Source: Campylobacter taeniopygiae (GTDB taxonomy: Bacteria > Campylobacterota > Campylobacteria > Campylobacterales > Campylobacteraceae). From it: a stretch of DNA of 64,000 nt. The notes beneath the pieces were generated by a model. The model made no database searches, was not told the DNA's origin, and was given only the letters and a program-made list of their open reading frames with translations. Below, one piece after another: positions 45,064 through 53,970 of this stretch; position 1 is the first letter of the stretch; every line of letters starts with the position of its first letter. The translations under genes were made by a program, and so were the position numbers. Location of the stretch: NCBI RefSeq assembly GCF_005406225.1, contig NZ_NXLY01000010.1, positions 1 to 64,000 of the forward strand, read 5' to 3'.

Positions 45064-46595
45064 GGATTTTCCTTAAGTTTAGGATTAAATAAATCATAAT
45101 TCGATTCATAAACACAAGTTTTTATATCAAAATAACCTAAAAGTGTGCTAAAAAGATTATCTTGAGAAAGCTTTAAATTTTTATGTTTTTTAGCCAAATT
45201 CATAAGTTTATTATCGTTACTCCAAAAAATCATAGGAATATGAGTTTGTGTGCTTGGTGCAAAAGCATAAGGCATACCGTGCAAATAAATTCCATCTTTG
45301 CCTAAACTTTCTCCATGATCAGAAAGATACAATAAAGAACTTTGAAAACCTTTTTTTTCTTTTAAAAGAGAGATAATACGGCTTAAAATATAATCTGTGT
45401 AAAGCAAGGTGTTATCATAAGTATTTACCAAAGCATCTTCACTGCATTTTGATAGATCATTTGTATCACAAGTGGGATTAAATTTTTTAAATTCCTTAGG
45501 ATAGCGTTTGTAATAAGCTGGGCCATGAGAGCCTTGCAAATGTAAAACAATAATATTTTGAGTGCTTAATTTGTTTAATTTGTTTTTTAATGGATCCAGC
45601 AAATCTTCATCATAAGTGCTTGAGAGTTGAATTTTTTGTTTTAATCGATCGCAAACCCCTTTACAACCTCCTGAATTATTATCTATCCAGCTAACATCGA
45701 CACCGCTTTTATTGAGTATATCGATAACATTTTCTTGATATTCCTTATTTGAAAATTGAATTCGCTTTGAAACTGAAAACATGCAAGGTAAGCTAACAGC
45801 GGTTGCTGTTCCGCAAGAAGATACTTGAGTGAAAAACACAACATTGTCTTTTTTGGTATAAAAATTCGTATCATTTTTTGTGTAGCCATCAAGCGAGTAA
45901 TTTGCCGCCCTTGCTGTTTCCCCCACCACTAAAACTAAAATTTTTTTAGTGTGATTATCATCCTTATAAGCGTCATTTTCTATAGCTTTAAATTGAGGTT
46001 TGGTTTGAACAAAGAGAGCATAATAACGATATAGGGCATAAATTTGATAAAAAGGAGTGTTATACATTCTTATTTCATTGTAATTTCTAGCAAAAGGAAT
46101 AAAGGTTTTGCTAAGTGGAAGGAAAATCGCAAAAACAAAAAACAAGCCTAAAAAAATATTGATAAATTTAGTTTTAAGGTGAGATTTCATTGATTTGTAA
46201 TCAATTTTGACTTTTATAATATAAATGATAAAAATTAAAGCCAAAATTAGAGTGATTATTAGCTTGAAATTGATCAGATCTTCTACTTCTTTAACATCGG
46301 TTTGCATGGCATTTTGAATCATATTTGAATCGATAAGAATTCCATAAAAACTGATAAAATAAACACTTAAAAAAGATGCTAAAATAAAAAAGATTGAAAA
46401 AAATTTACTCAAATATTTGATAAAAATCAAAGAAAAAATAGTATGCACAAAACCAAAATATATTAAAATAAAGCTTAGAGTGATGAAAAAATTTTGAGAG
46501 CTTTTTTCATAAACAAAATGAAATAAATTAAAATTAAGTGCTACAATCAACAAAGAATTTAAAAGTGTGAATTGAAGCCAAGTGAGTTTAAACAT
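45060..46595 (-). CDS. eptC: Phosphoethanolamine transferase
   Basis: A 511-residue inner-membrane enzyme that moves phosphoethanolamine from phosphatidylethanolamine to periplasmic acceptors. Five membrane helices occupy residues 1-170; the periplasmic sulfatase-type domain carries VVGETARAANYSLDGY near 223-238, the nucleophile threonine in CGTATAVSLPC near 261-271, and SDHGESLG near 430. In C. jejuni EptC (Cj0256) is reported to modify lipid A, the LOS core, the flagellar rod protein FlgG and N-glycans, affecting motility and polymyxin resistance. It heads the eptC-dgkA-HTH operon. Confidence 0.94.
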   Translation of the reverse strand: MFKLTWLQFTLLNSLLIVALNFNLFHFVYEKSSQNFFITLSFILIYFGFVHTIFSLIFIKYLSKFFSIFFILASFLSVYFISFYGILIDSNMIQNAMQTDVKEVEDLINFKLIITLILALIFIIYIIKVKIDYKSMKSHLKTKFINIFLGLFFVFAIFLPLSKTFIPFARNYNEIRMYNTPFYQIYALYRYYALFVQTKPQFKAIENDAYKDDNHTKKILVLVVGETARAANYSLDGYTKNDTNFYTKKDNVVFFTQVSSCGTATAVSLPCMFSVSKRIQFSNKEYQENVIDILNKSGVDVSWIDNNSGGCKGVCDRLKQKIQLSSTYDEDLLDPLKNKLNKLSTQNIIVLHLQGSHGPAYYKRYPKEFKKFNPTCDTNDLSKCSEDALVNTYDNTLLYTDYILSRIISLLKEKKGFQSSLLYLSDHGESLGKDGIYLHGMPYAFAPSTQTHIPMIFWSNDNKLMNLAKKHKNLKLSQDNLFSTLLGYFDIKTCVYESNYDLFNPKLKENP

Positions 46596-46707
46596 TAAAT
46601 TTGCCTTATGTATAGATTGTTTATTGTATAAAAGTTTGTTTAATCACCTGTAAAAAATTAATTTTTGTGCTATGATTTTGAAATTATTACTTTATTTAAG
46701 GAAGAAA

Positions 46708-47466
46708 ATGAAACTATTGTCATGGAATGTCAATGGCTTAAGAGCAATTTGTGATAAAAATGCACTTGATTGGATAGAAAAAGAAAATATTGATTTTATA
46801 GGTTTTCAAGAGATTAAAGCCCATGAAGATAAATTTCCTAAAAGAATTTATGAATTTCCTTTTAAACATATGTATTCTAATTCCGCTAAAAGGGCGGGAT
46901 ATTCTGGTGTTATGAGTCTTTGCAATTTTGATTGTGAAGTAAAAAAATGTGAATTTTTTGATGATGATGAAGGTAGAGTTTTAGAGCATAGATTTAAAAA
47001 TGTAGTGCTTTTTAATATTTATTTTCCAAATGGACAAAAAGATGAAGAGCGTTTAAATTTTAAAATGAAATTTTATGCGGATTTTTTAGTCTATCTTAAA
47101 AAACTTTTAAATGAAGGTAAGGAAGTTATCATTTGTGGCGATGTCAATACGGCTCACCGCGAGATTGATCTAACACACCCTAAGGCAAACGCAAATACTT
47201 CAGGTTTTTTGCCTATAGAAAGAGCTTGGATTGATGATTTGTTAAAGCTTGGTTTTTTGGATACTTTTAGAGAAATCAATGGAGATATTAAGGAAAAGTA
47301 TTCGTGGTGGAGTTATAGAATGAAAGCAAGGGAAAGAAATGTTGGCTGGAGGATTGATTATTTTTTCATTTCTAATAATTTAAAAAGCAAATTGAAAAAT
47401 GCTTTTATAAGGGATGATATTTTCGGATCAGATCATGCTCCAGTTGGTATAGAAATAGATATTTAA
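46708..47466 (+). CDS. xth: Exodeoxyribonuclease III
   Basis: A 252-residue AP endonuclease/3'-5' exonuclease of base excision repair. Motifs in order: LLSWNVNGLRA at the N-terminus, FQEIKA near residue 38, CGDVNTAHREIDL near 147-159, GWRIDYFF near 214-221 and GSDHAPVG near 239-246. I start at ATG 46708, where the exo III N-terminus begins behind AGGAAGAAA; an upstream in-frame start at 46672 adds twelve unsupported residues. Confidence 0.95.
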   Translation: MKLLSWNVNGLRAICDKNALDWIEKENIDFIGFQEIKAHEDKFPKRIYEFPFKHMYSNSAKRAGYSGVMSLCNFDCEVKKCEFFDDDEGRVLEHRFKNVVLFNIYFPNGQKDEERLNFKMKFYADFLVYLKKLLNEGKEVIICGDVNTAHREIDLTHPKANANTSGFLPIERAWIDDLLKLGFLDTFREINGDIKEKYSWWSYRMKARERNVGWRIDYFFISNNLKSKLKNAFIRDDIFGSDHAPVGIEIDI

Positions 47467-47495
47467 TATCCTAAAAATTAGGATATTATTTTTTG
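47465..47495 (+). terminator. Terminator after xth
   Basis: AATATCCTAA pairs with TTAGGATATT around a short A-loop and is followed by ATTTTTTG, a proper U-tract. It overlaps the 3' end of the convergent gene. Confidence 0.85.
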
Positions 47496-48619
47496 ATTAA
47501 ATTTTTGGCTTTTTCCCAAAGTCTGATGCCTAATTTTTTTGCTTTTTTGGAATTTATATCTTTATATTTTTCATTGGCAATATTTTCTAATTCATAAATT
47601 TCTTGCTTTAAGCGATAAAGTTTGCTTTGGGTTAGTCTATTAAAATCATTAATTGTTGGATTTTTCTTGATATCATTTAAAACTAAGATCAACTGCTCTC
47701 TACTTTCACTTGCAAGGCGTTTGAATTTGGCAAAAAGATTATCAAGTTCGTATTCGAGTAAATTTTCAACTATTTCTTTAGCAGGATTGTTTTGTTTTTT
47801 AACCTCTTTTTTTAAAAGTGCGATAAAATCATCCTCTATGCCGATTAATTCTTTACTTTTTAAATTAATATCCTCTTCAAAGGCTGCGTAGTTTAGCGAG
47901 GATTTAAATTTTTCCATAGCCAAAGAAATTCCATCTCGTGTGCCTTTGATCGCACCTAAACAAAGATCTTTAGCATAAGCCATCGATTCATTAGCAATTT
48001 CAAAAGCTGTATTTAAAATAATGCTTGAAATTTTTAAGATACGTTCTTTCTCAAAATGCGCTTCACAAATGGCATTATAAACAAGATTTTTAGCAATTTC
48101 TTTGCTTGTAAGCTCTATATCTTCAGCTTTTTCTAAGGTGGTTAAAAAAGCACTTTCAGCTGTTTCTTTTAAGATCCCAAGCATTTCTATATCAAATAAG
48201 ATCGCATCATTTAAGCTGCTACAAATTTGATTGTCAAGATGTTCTTGTAAGATATTTTCAAATTCAAAAAAATGATTGCTGATTTGATTTTTTATGGAAT
48301 TTTTTTGATTTTCAATTTGCTTGTTTAAAATTTCAATCTCATTCATATAATCATAAAGAGTATTTTGAGCGTCTTGAATACTAGCTTTTACTAAAGCTTT
48401 AATGATTTTTGTAACATTTTCATCATCAAATAAATCAAGCTTTTTTAAAATATTTAAAAATTCAACCAAAAGAGAATTGAGGATTTTTTGAGTATAATGA
48501 GCATTATGCGTGATTTGCTTGTAAGCAAGGTTAAAACTTAGTTCTTCTAGCAAATCTTTGGCTTCTTTTTTGCTAAGATTTGATAGAGAATTTTCAAAAA
48601 TGATTAAAGTATTTTTCAT
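47486..48619 (-). CDS. Helical hypothetical protein
   Basis: A 377-residue soluble protein, almost entirely helical with many Leu/Glu/Lys heptads, consistent with long coiled coils. No signal peptide, no catalytic motif and no family I recognise. The equivalent in C. jejuni is Cj0254 as I recall. It follows the DUF493-like gene by 8 bases, so the moaC-DUF493-this gene set forms an operon. Confidence 0.75.
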   Translation of the reverse strand: MKNTLIIFENSLSNLSKKEAKDLLEELSFNLAYKQITHNAHYTQKILNSLLVEFLNILKKLDLFDDENVTKIIKALVKASIQDAQNTLYDYMNEIEILNKQIENQKNSIKNQISNHFFEFENILQEHLDNQICSSLNDAILFDIEMLGILKETAESAFLTTLEKAEDIELTSKEIAKNLVYNAICEAHFEKERILKISSIILNTAFEIANESMAYAKDLCLGAIKGTRDGISLAMEKFKSSLNYAAFEEDINLKSKELIGIEDDFIALLKKEVKKQNNPAKEIVENLLEYELDNLFAKFKRLASESREQLILVLNDIKKNPTINDFNRLTQSKLYRLKQEIYELENIANEKYKDINSKKAKKLGIRLWEKAKNLIKK

Positions 48620-48627
48620 AAATTTCC

Positions 48628-48891
48628 TTAAATAACAAATTTTGCTTCAGACTTAAGCTTCTCAAAAATGTCAAGACGATCTTGTTTGCTATCAACATAG
48701 ACGCTTAATAAAAAGCTTTGATACTTTCCGCTAGAACTTGCATTAGAATGCTTGTATTTAAATTCTCTTTGACCTAGCAATTTTTCAAAAACTTCACCCG
48801 CATGCACATGGGTATCAAAAATAACCTTATAATCCCAAAATGTTGGATAGTTAATAATAGGTTCTTTGTTAAGATCGCATAAATTGACCAC
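48628..48891 (-). CDS. DUF493-like small protein
   Basis: An 87-residue protein with the ferredoxin-like pattern of DUF493/Ybe[12 protein letters not shown], then [23 protein letters not shown] near residues 44-66. I choose GTG 48891 because a perfect GGAGG lies five bases before it, inside the end of moaC; an ATG at 48921 lies deeper in moaC without such a site. It overlaps moaC by 23 bases. Regulatory role in some relatives; unknown here. Confidence 0.8.
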   Translation of the reverse strand: MVNLCDLNKEPIINYPTFWDYKVIFDTHVHAGEVFEKLLGQREFKYKHSNASSSGKYQSFLLSVYVDSKQDRLDIFEKLKSEAKFVI

Positions 48892-49342
48892 TTTTGCCTC
48901 CTTCTTTATTTTCAAGAACAATTTCGCCTATTTTCATAGTTTTATCAATAGCCTTTACCATATCATAAATGGTTAAAAGTCCTATGCTTACTGCCGTTAA
49001 AGCTTCCATTTCAACTCCAGTTTTACCCTCACATTTAACCGTAACGATGAGCTTAAAAGCAAATTCTTTTTCAAATTCAATCACATCTGTTTCAATTTTA
49101 GAAAGCATTAAAGGATGACACATAGGAATTAATTCACTTGTTTTTTTCGCTCCCATAATAGCTGCGATGATTGCGGTTTGTAAAACGGGCCCTTTTTTAG
49201 CTGTATTATTTTTAATGCTTTCAAAGGCTTCTTGAGACATATTTATTATCCCACTTGCTTTAGCAAGTCTTTGAGTAATATTTTTTGAGCTTACATCTAC
49301 CATTTTTGGACGATTTTTATCATCTAAATGAGTTAAATTCAT
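48869..49342 (-). CDS. moaC: Cyclic pyranopterin monophosphate synthase MoaC
   Basis: A 157-residue enzyme of molybdenum cofactor synthesis, converting the MoaA product to cyclic pyranopterin monophosphate. Signatures: [11 protein letters not shown] near residues 10-20, the catalytic region [11 protein letters not shown] near 71-81, [17 protein letters not shown] near 104-120 and the C-terminal [10 protein letters not shown] start at ATG 49342, which has an AAAAGG site; an upstream in-frame ATG at 49366 has none. Confidence 0.95.
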   Translation of the reverse strand: MNLTHLDDKNRPKMVDVSSKNITQRLAKASGIINMSQEAFESIKNNTAKKGPVLQTAIIAAIMGAKKTSELIPMCHPLMLSKIETDVIEFEKEFAFKLIVTVKCEGKTGVEMEALTAVSIGLLTIYDMVKAIDKTMKIGEIVLENKEGGKSGQFMRS

Positions 49343-49434
49343 AAATAAACCTTTTAAAAAATTCAAAAAATTATATCAAAAGCAAACAAATTTAAGTTAA
49401 AATAATTTTATAATTTTAATTTTAGGAGAAAATC

Positions 49435-49584
49435 ATGGAAAACGAAGAAGAAAATTTAGATTATGATGCTTATGAAGAAGATGGAGAATATGCACCCACT
49501 AATCATCGATCTTATAATTACGATGATGATGATTATGTTTATGATGATGAATCAGATGACGATGAATTTTATGAAATGGATTAA
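49435..49584 (+). CDS. Very acidic 49-residue protein
   Basis: A short ORF starting MENEEENLDYDAYEEDGEY and ending DEFYEMD. More than half of the residues are Asp or Glu, with many Tyr. TAGGAGA lies six bases before ATG 49435, a strong ribosome binding site, so translation is likely. C. jejuni has a similar small acidic protein near moaC (Cj0251c as I recall). The function is unknown; an acid- or metal-binding protein or a DNA mimic are only guesses. Confidence 0.75.
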   Translation: MENEEENLDYDAYEEDGEYAPTNHRSYNYDDDDYVYDDESDDDEFYEMD

Positions 49585-49595
49585 AATTCATCCTC

Positions 49596-50072
49596 TTAAT
49601 AATATCCAACACACATACTATCAGTAATTTTTATACGTTTTTCAAAAGGGGCTGGACTAAAAAAATGGCATTTTTCTATATAGATATGCTGATGATAATC
49701 AAGCCCTAAAAAATCATAAAATTTTTTCAAATTGACAAATTTAACCCCTTGTACTTCTTTAAGTTCCAAAAGTTTATAAATAGAAGAATCATTCTTTTTT
49801 ACTAAATGCGAAGGAGCAAGGGTAGTGAAAGAACAAAAAGCACTAGCTAAGACAAAGCCATTTAAATTTGTACATAGTTTTAATTTATCTTGATATTTTT
49901 TAAGGATGGAATTTTTATGTAAAAAAACAACACGTGTTCCTTGATATCTACCTATTTCTACATTTTTCCAAAATTTATAAGCATTTTTAGAAATGCCGAC
50001 TAGGCGATGAAATTCGGCATTTAAAACATAATGGTCTAGAAATTCATTAGGAGGTAAAATAATACTTTTCAT
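49596..50072 (-). CDS. Hypothetical protein upstream-coupled with the HDOD gene
   Basis: A 158-residue soluble protein with no recognised domain, starting MKSIILPPNEFLDHY. The pattern EFHRLVGISKNAYKFWKNV near residues 20-38 looks like a small helix-turn-helix-type N-terminal region (compare excisionase-like folds), which I treat as weak evidence. It is 24 bases downstream of the HDOD gene on the same strand and probably cotranscribed. In C. jejuni I recall this pair as Cj0249/Cj0248, of which the second affects motility. Confidence 0.7.
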   Translation of the reverse strand: MKSIILPPNEFLDHYVLNAEFHRLVGISKNAYKFWKNVEIGRYQGTRVVFLHKNSILKKYQDKLKLCTNLNGFVLASAFCSFTTLAPSHLVKKNDSSIYKLLELKEVQGVKFVNLKKFYDFLGLDYHQHIYIEKCHFFSPAPFEKRIKITDSMCVGYY

Positions 50073-50096
50073 TAATTAAAAATAAAAAAAGTAAAT

Positions 50097-50963
50097 TTAT
50101 TTTTTTTCTTTTTCTATTTCTTCTCTAATTTGTTTTGGAAGCTTTGAAATAAAATTATCTAAATTAAATTTTACACCTTGAGTTTTAGCTTCTTCGATTA
50201 AAGCAATAGATGCTTTTACATTAAAAACAGAAAAACTTCTATGTGGCATAAATAAATGATCAAGTACTGCTAAAGCATAAGCTGACTTTTTAACTTCATT
50301 GCGTGCTGCATGAGGGGATCTTATGAAACAAATTGTCTCTGTTAATATATCATCAAAATTCCAGCGATAAAGTAAAAAGCCCAAAAAAGAAATGTGATCA
50401 ACTCCCAAAAATTCATTTTCTACTAAAGAAAGATCTCTAAAATCTATTTTTTTTAAATGTTCTAAAAATTCAGCATCTTTATTGTTTTGAATCAAAAAAT
50501 TAGAAAAAATAACAATACCAAGTCTTAATATCAAAGCACAAGGAACTAAAAAGTGAGATAGTTTTTTATCTTCATCATTAAGCCAATCTGTAATAAAAGC
50601 AGTTTCTTCGCTGCATTGATTTATAAAATCTTTTGTATTTAAGCCATAAGGAGCAACGTCTATTTTAAAATTGTCCCTAATAGAATCTGCCATAATTGTA
50701 TTGATAATATTTCCTATACCAAGTAATGATACAACTTGATTTAAGGAAGTAATTTCTCTTGAAAAGCCATAAAAAGGAGAATTAGCTAAACGTAAAAGTT
50801 TAGTGGTCATTAAAGGGTCGCTTGAAATAATATCAGCAACTCTACTGATTTCTAGATTAGTTCTTGATTCTTCAATATATTTTCTTAATTTACTGATGGT
50901 GTCAGGTAAAGAAGGCAAAACTTCAACACTTTGTAATAAAATTTCATTCATATCTGATGCCAT
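50097..50963 (-). CDS. HDOD domain signalling protein
   Basis: A 288-residue protein whose first 200 residues are an HDOD domain: LPSLPDTISKLRKYI near 17-31, IISSDPLMTTKLLRLANSPFYG near 44-65, and LNQVVSLLGIGNIINTI near 73-89. These match the family core. HDOD is a degenerate HD phosphohydrolase fold used in signalling. I recall the C. jejuni equivalent (Cj0248) being needed for flagellar motility. No receiver or output domain is attached. Confidence 0.88.
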   Translation of the reverse strand: MASDMNEILLQSVEVLPSLPDTISKLRKYIEESRTNLEISRVADIISSDPLMTTKLLRLANSPFYGFSREITSLNQVVSLLGIGNIINTIMADSIRDNFKIDVAPYGLNTKDFINQCSEETAFITDWLNDEDKKLSHFLVPCALILRLGIVIFSNFLIQNNKDAEFLEHLKKIDFRDLSLVENEFLGVDHISFLGFLLYRWNFDDILTETICFIRSPHAARNEVKKSAYALAVLDHLFMPHRSFSVFNVKASIALIEEAKTQGVKFNLDNFISKLPKQIREEIEKEKK

Positions 50964-51155
50964 AGATTTTCCTTGACTAAACTAAATTACAAAATTTTTC
51001 ATTAAAAATATATTATAGCTAAATTTTAATTTACTTAGTATATAAATTTTTATAATTTTTATCATTAATAAAATTTTACTACAATTAAATAAGTTAAAAA
51101 TCATCATTATAAATTTCAAATTTTTAAGAATAATAAAAATATAGAGGTTGGTTTA

Positions 51156-53153
51156 ATGTTTCGCAACTTTTTTAAAAAAAATGAAAAAAAATCAGTTAAA
51201 GTAAAACCTTTAGAAACTCTTTATTTTTTAGAGGATGAAATTGAGAATGTTTTAAGTCATTTAAAATTTGAAACCAAGTTAGCCATAGGCTTTGCTTCCT
51301 ATCAGCTCGATTTAAAAAATATAGCAACAAAGATAAAAAATTATTTGCCTCAAGAATGCGAATTGATTTTGATTTCCGCCTCTGATTTGCTATGCAACAT
51401 CGATCAAAATAAACAAATTGTTGATAATCCTTATTTGCATAATGTTCAAGGTATTGCTTTGATTCTTTTTGGCAATGAAATGATAGAGAATTTATATATC
51501 CATAAAATCAATCTTTTTGATAACATAGAGGATCGTCAAGATAGAAGAGTTTATATAGAAAAGGAAATTGCATCAATGCATGTACCTTTTAAGGCACATT
51601 GTAGCAATACTTTGCATTATCTAATTCACAACGGGGTGAGTGGAAGTGAAAGCATGGTGATAGAAATGCTTTATAAATACGCTCAATATCCTTGCCCTCT
51701 TTTAGGGGCTGGTGCAAGTGGAGATTTGGATAATCTTCAGGGAACTTGTATTGTTTATAATTATGAAATGTTAGAGCATCATGCGATCAGTATGCATATT
51801 CAATTTAAGCCAAAATATCGTTTTGATTTTATGAAATCTCAAAATTTTTCTGAAACTCATGATAAAAATACAACATTTACGGTTTTAAATACCGATCCTA
51901 AGAATAGACTGGTGTATGAATTTTTAGATACAAAAACTTTTCAGTCTATAAATGCAATTGAAGCTTTGTGTAAACATTTTTCTTGTGATTTTGAAGGTTT
52001 AAAGCTTAAAGCTTCAGATTATACCTTGGGTATTAAAATTAGCAATGATTATTTTATTTCTCCTATGAAAATTGTTTCTGATAAAGTTTTGCTTAGCTAT
52101 GGTGAAATAACTAATGGTCAAGAAATTGTTTTATTAAAAAGAACTGATTTTATTAAAGATCTTGAAAAAGATTATGAAAAATTTATCCAAAATAAACCCG
52201 ATATAAAACCTATGGCAGCGATTTTTAATGATTGTATTTTAAGGAGATTTCAAAATAGTAAATTTATAAAAGATATCAAATTAAACCAATTTCCTATTGT
52301 AGGTTTTTCTTGTTTTGGAGAAGTTTATGGGGTAGGAATTTTTAAAAGCTTAGTGGCGATTTTTTTCTATGAAGTGGATGAGAAAACCGAATTTAATCCA
52401 GTTTATATGCAAACTTTTGTAAATAAATATAGCGATTTTAAATATTACTATCTTAGTCTTAAAGTGCAAAAACTTGAGATTATCAATAAAGTAAATAAGC
52501 TTGTTTTGGATAGATTGAAAAATACTACTGTTAGCATAGATAATAATTCCAATATCTTTAGAGAAACTTTCAAAGATTTTCAAAGCATTAAAGAAAGTCT
52601 TTTGACTATTGATGAAAATTTCATTAATTTTATTCATTATTTAGAATACAACTTGTATCAAAGTGAAGAAAAAATGAATTTGGAAAAAGAAATTCAATCT
52701 TCTTTTAAAAATATTGATCAGCTTAATAAAATGCTTAACCTAATTTCTGGTATTGTTGAGCAAACCAGTCTTTTATCTTTAAATGCAGGAATAGAAGCTG
52801 CAAGAGCTGGAAAATTAGGTCGAGGGTTTGCTGTTGTTGCGGATGAGGTAAGAAAACTTTCTGATAATACTCAAGAAAGTTTGATAGAAATGGAAGCAGC
52901 CATAAAATTGGTAATTCAAACCATACAATCTATTGCTAAAAGCTCTAATTCTAGCACTCAAGAAATGAATTTCATCAGAGATAAATCAAATGAATTTTCA
53001 AAAACTATTTCTGATCTTATCAGTTTAGGAAAAGAAATTTCAGACAAGCTAGAACAAAAAAGTGATACAAGCGGTTACTTGGATGAAAATTTAAATGAAT
53101 TAAAACTTTATGAAAATGTTCTGGTAAAATTAAACTTAGAGGGGGGGGGGTAA
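51156..53153 (+). CDS. Cytoplasmic methyl-accepting chemotaxis protein with FIST sensor (Tlp5-like)
   Basis: A 665-residue soluble receptor with no membrane helix. Residues 30-380 resemble the FIST sensor ([20 protein letters not shown] near 184-203, [16 protein letters not shown] near 385-400). The C-terminal signalling hairpin has the conserved tip [35 protein letters not shown] domains bind small ligands such as amino acids. The gene ends with a G10 tract (53141-53150) directly before the TAA, encoding the last three glycines, so the extreme C-terminus may be phase-variable. In C. jejuni the equivalent is Cj0246c (Tlp5) as I recall. Confidence 0.9.
   Translation: MFRNFFKKNEKKSVKVKPLETLYFLEDEIENVLSHLKFETKLAIGFASYQLDLKNIATKIKNYLPQECELILISASDLLCNIDQNKQIVDNPYLHNVQGIALILFGNEMIENLYIHKINLFDNIEDRQDRRVYIEKEIASMHVPFKAHCSNTLHYLIHNGVSGSESMVIEMLYKYAQYPCPLLGAGASGDLDNLQGTCIVYNYEMLEHHAISMHIQFKPKYRFDFMKSQNFSETHDKNTTFTVLNTDPKNRLVYEFLDTKTFQSINAIEALCKHFSCDFEGLKLKASDYTLGIKISNDYFISPMKIVSDKVLLSYGEITNGQEIVLLKRTDFIKDLEKDYEKFIQNKPDIKPMAAIFNDCILRRFQNSKFIKDIKLNQFPIVGFSCFGEVYGVGIFKSLVAIFFYEVDEKTEFNPVYMQTFVNKYSDFKYYYLSLKVQKLEIINKVNKLVLDRLKNTTVSIDNNSNIFRETFKDFQSIKESLLTIDENFINFIHYLEYNLYQSEEKMNLEKEIQSSFKNIDQLNKMLNLISGIVEQTSLLSLNAGIEAARAGKLGRGFAVVADEVRKLSDNTQESLIEMEAAIKLVIQTIQSIAKSSNSSTQEMNFIRDKSNEFSKTISDLISLGKEISDKLEQKSDTSGYLDENLNELKLYENVLVKLNLEGGG
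53141..53150 (+). repeat. G10 homopolymer at the 3' end of the chemoreceptor gene
   Basis: Ten consecutive G immediately before the stop codon TAA at 53151-53153. Campylobacter poly-G tracts of this length are well known slippage sites. With 9 G the protein ends EGGGNPRK; with 11 G it gains about 20 residues ([13 protein letters not shown]...) before a TGA. Confidence 0.9.
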
Positions 53154-53186
53154 TCCAAGAAAATAATCTTGGATTAAAGCGCTTTT
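53151..53186 (+). terminator. Terminator between the chemoreceptor gene and rplT
   Basis: Perfect 10-bp inverted repeat TAATCCAAGA / TCTTGGATTA with a 6-base loop, then AAAGCGCTTTTTT with a T-run for the plus strand. It also overlaps the rplT stop (53174-53176), so it may serve both convergent transcripts. Confidence 0.8.
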
Positions 53187-53527
53187 TTGACAGCCTCTAC
53201 AATTCTTGAAAATGCAGCAGCATCATTCATTGCTAAGTCTGCTAAAATTTTTCTATCAAGCTCAATGCCTGCCTTTTTAAGTCCATTAATAAATCTTGAA
53301 TAGCTTAAATCATTTAATCTACAAGCAGCATTGATACGCACGATCCAAAGACGGCGAAAATCTCTTTTTTTACGACGTCTATCACGATAAGCATAGACGA
53401 GACTTCTTTCTAATTGTTCTTTTGCTTTTCTAAAATGTTTGCGACGTCCGCTATAAAAACCACGCGCTAATTTTAAAACTTTTTTGTGTCTGCGACGTCT
53501 TACAACACCTGTTTTTACTCTTGCCAT
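53174..53527 (-). CDS. rplT: Ribosomal protein L20
   Basis: A 117-residue L20, an early-assembling 50S protein. The N-terminus [24 protein letters not shown] and [12 protein letters not shown] are typical. It is the second gene of the rpmI-rplT operon, 93 bases after rpmI, with an AAAGGAAA ribosome binding site. Confidence 0.98.
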   Translation of the reverse strand: MARVKTGVVRRRRHKKVLKLARGFYSGRRKHFRKAKEQLERSLVYAYRDRRRKKRDFRRLWIVRINAACRLNDLSYSRFINGLKKAGIELDRKILADLAMNDAAAFSRIVEAVKKAL

Positions 53528-53570
53528 TTTTATTTCCTTTCATAAAGTGGCGTCCAAATTTTGGAGCTTG

Positions 53571-53594
53571 CCCTTAACTTTCTTTGTTTAAGGG
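53571..53594 (-). promoter_or_regulatory. Hairpin in the rpmI-rplT gap
   Basis: CCCTTAA / TTAAGGG with a 10-base loop in the 93-base gap between rpmI and rplT, about 45 bases before the rplT start. L20 autoregulates its operon in other bacteria, so this structure could take part; that is only inferred from location. Confidence 0.3.
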
Positions 53595-53620
53595 GAGTTT
53601 GAATGACTTCGGTCAAAAAC

Positions 53621-53812
53621 TTAAATCCCTAACATCTTTTCTACAGCTTTTACATTTGTGCTATGAACGTATTTAGCTGTACGAAGATCACGCATTCTTT
53701 TAGCAGGTTTTTTAGTCAAAATATGGCTTCTAAATGCTGAACCTCTTTTGATTTTGTTTTTACCTACCTTAAAGCGTTTAACAGCGCTTTTAACGCTTTT
53801 CATCTTTGGCAT
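53621..53812 (-). CDS. rpmI: Ribosomal protein L35
   Basis: A 63-residue L35 starting [17 protein letters not shown] with the conserved [26 protein letters not shown] core. It is the first gene of the operon; infC, often upstream in other bacteria, is not adjacent here, where a divergent sigma-54-type gene starts instead. Confidence 0.97.
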
Positions 53813-53917
53813 ACGCTTTCCTTTCGGATAAAATTTATTTTTCCAAAAAATTTAGAAAAGCTAAATGATAATAAATTTTTACTGATTTTTGACTGAATTT
53901 TTATCCTTTTATAAACT

Positions 53918-53932
53918 TGGCACACCTTTTGC
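53918..53932 (+). promoter_or_regulatory. Sigma-54 (RpoN) promoter
   Basis: TGGCAC at 53918-53923, five bases, then TTGC at 53929-53932: a full match to the -24/-12 consensus TGGCAC-N5-TTGC, with the extra T before it. It lies 39 bases upstream of ATG 53971. In Campylobacter sigma-54 with FlgR drives middle flagellar genes, so this points to coexpression with the flagellum. Confidence 0.85.
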
Positions 53933-53970
53933 TTGTAAAAAATTAGCAATATTTTTGGAAAGATTAAACA

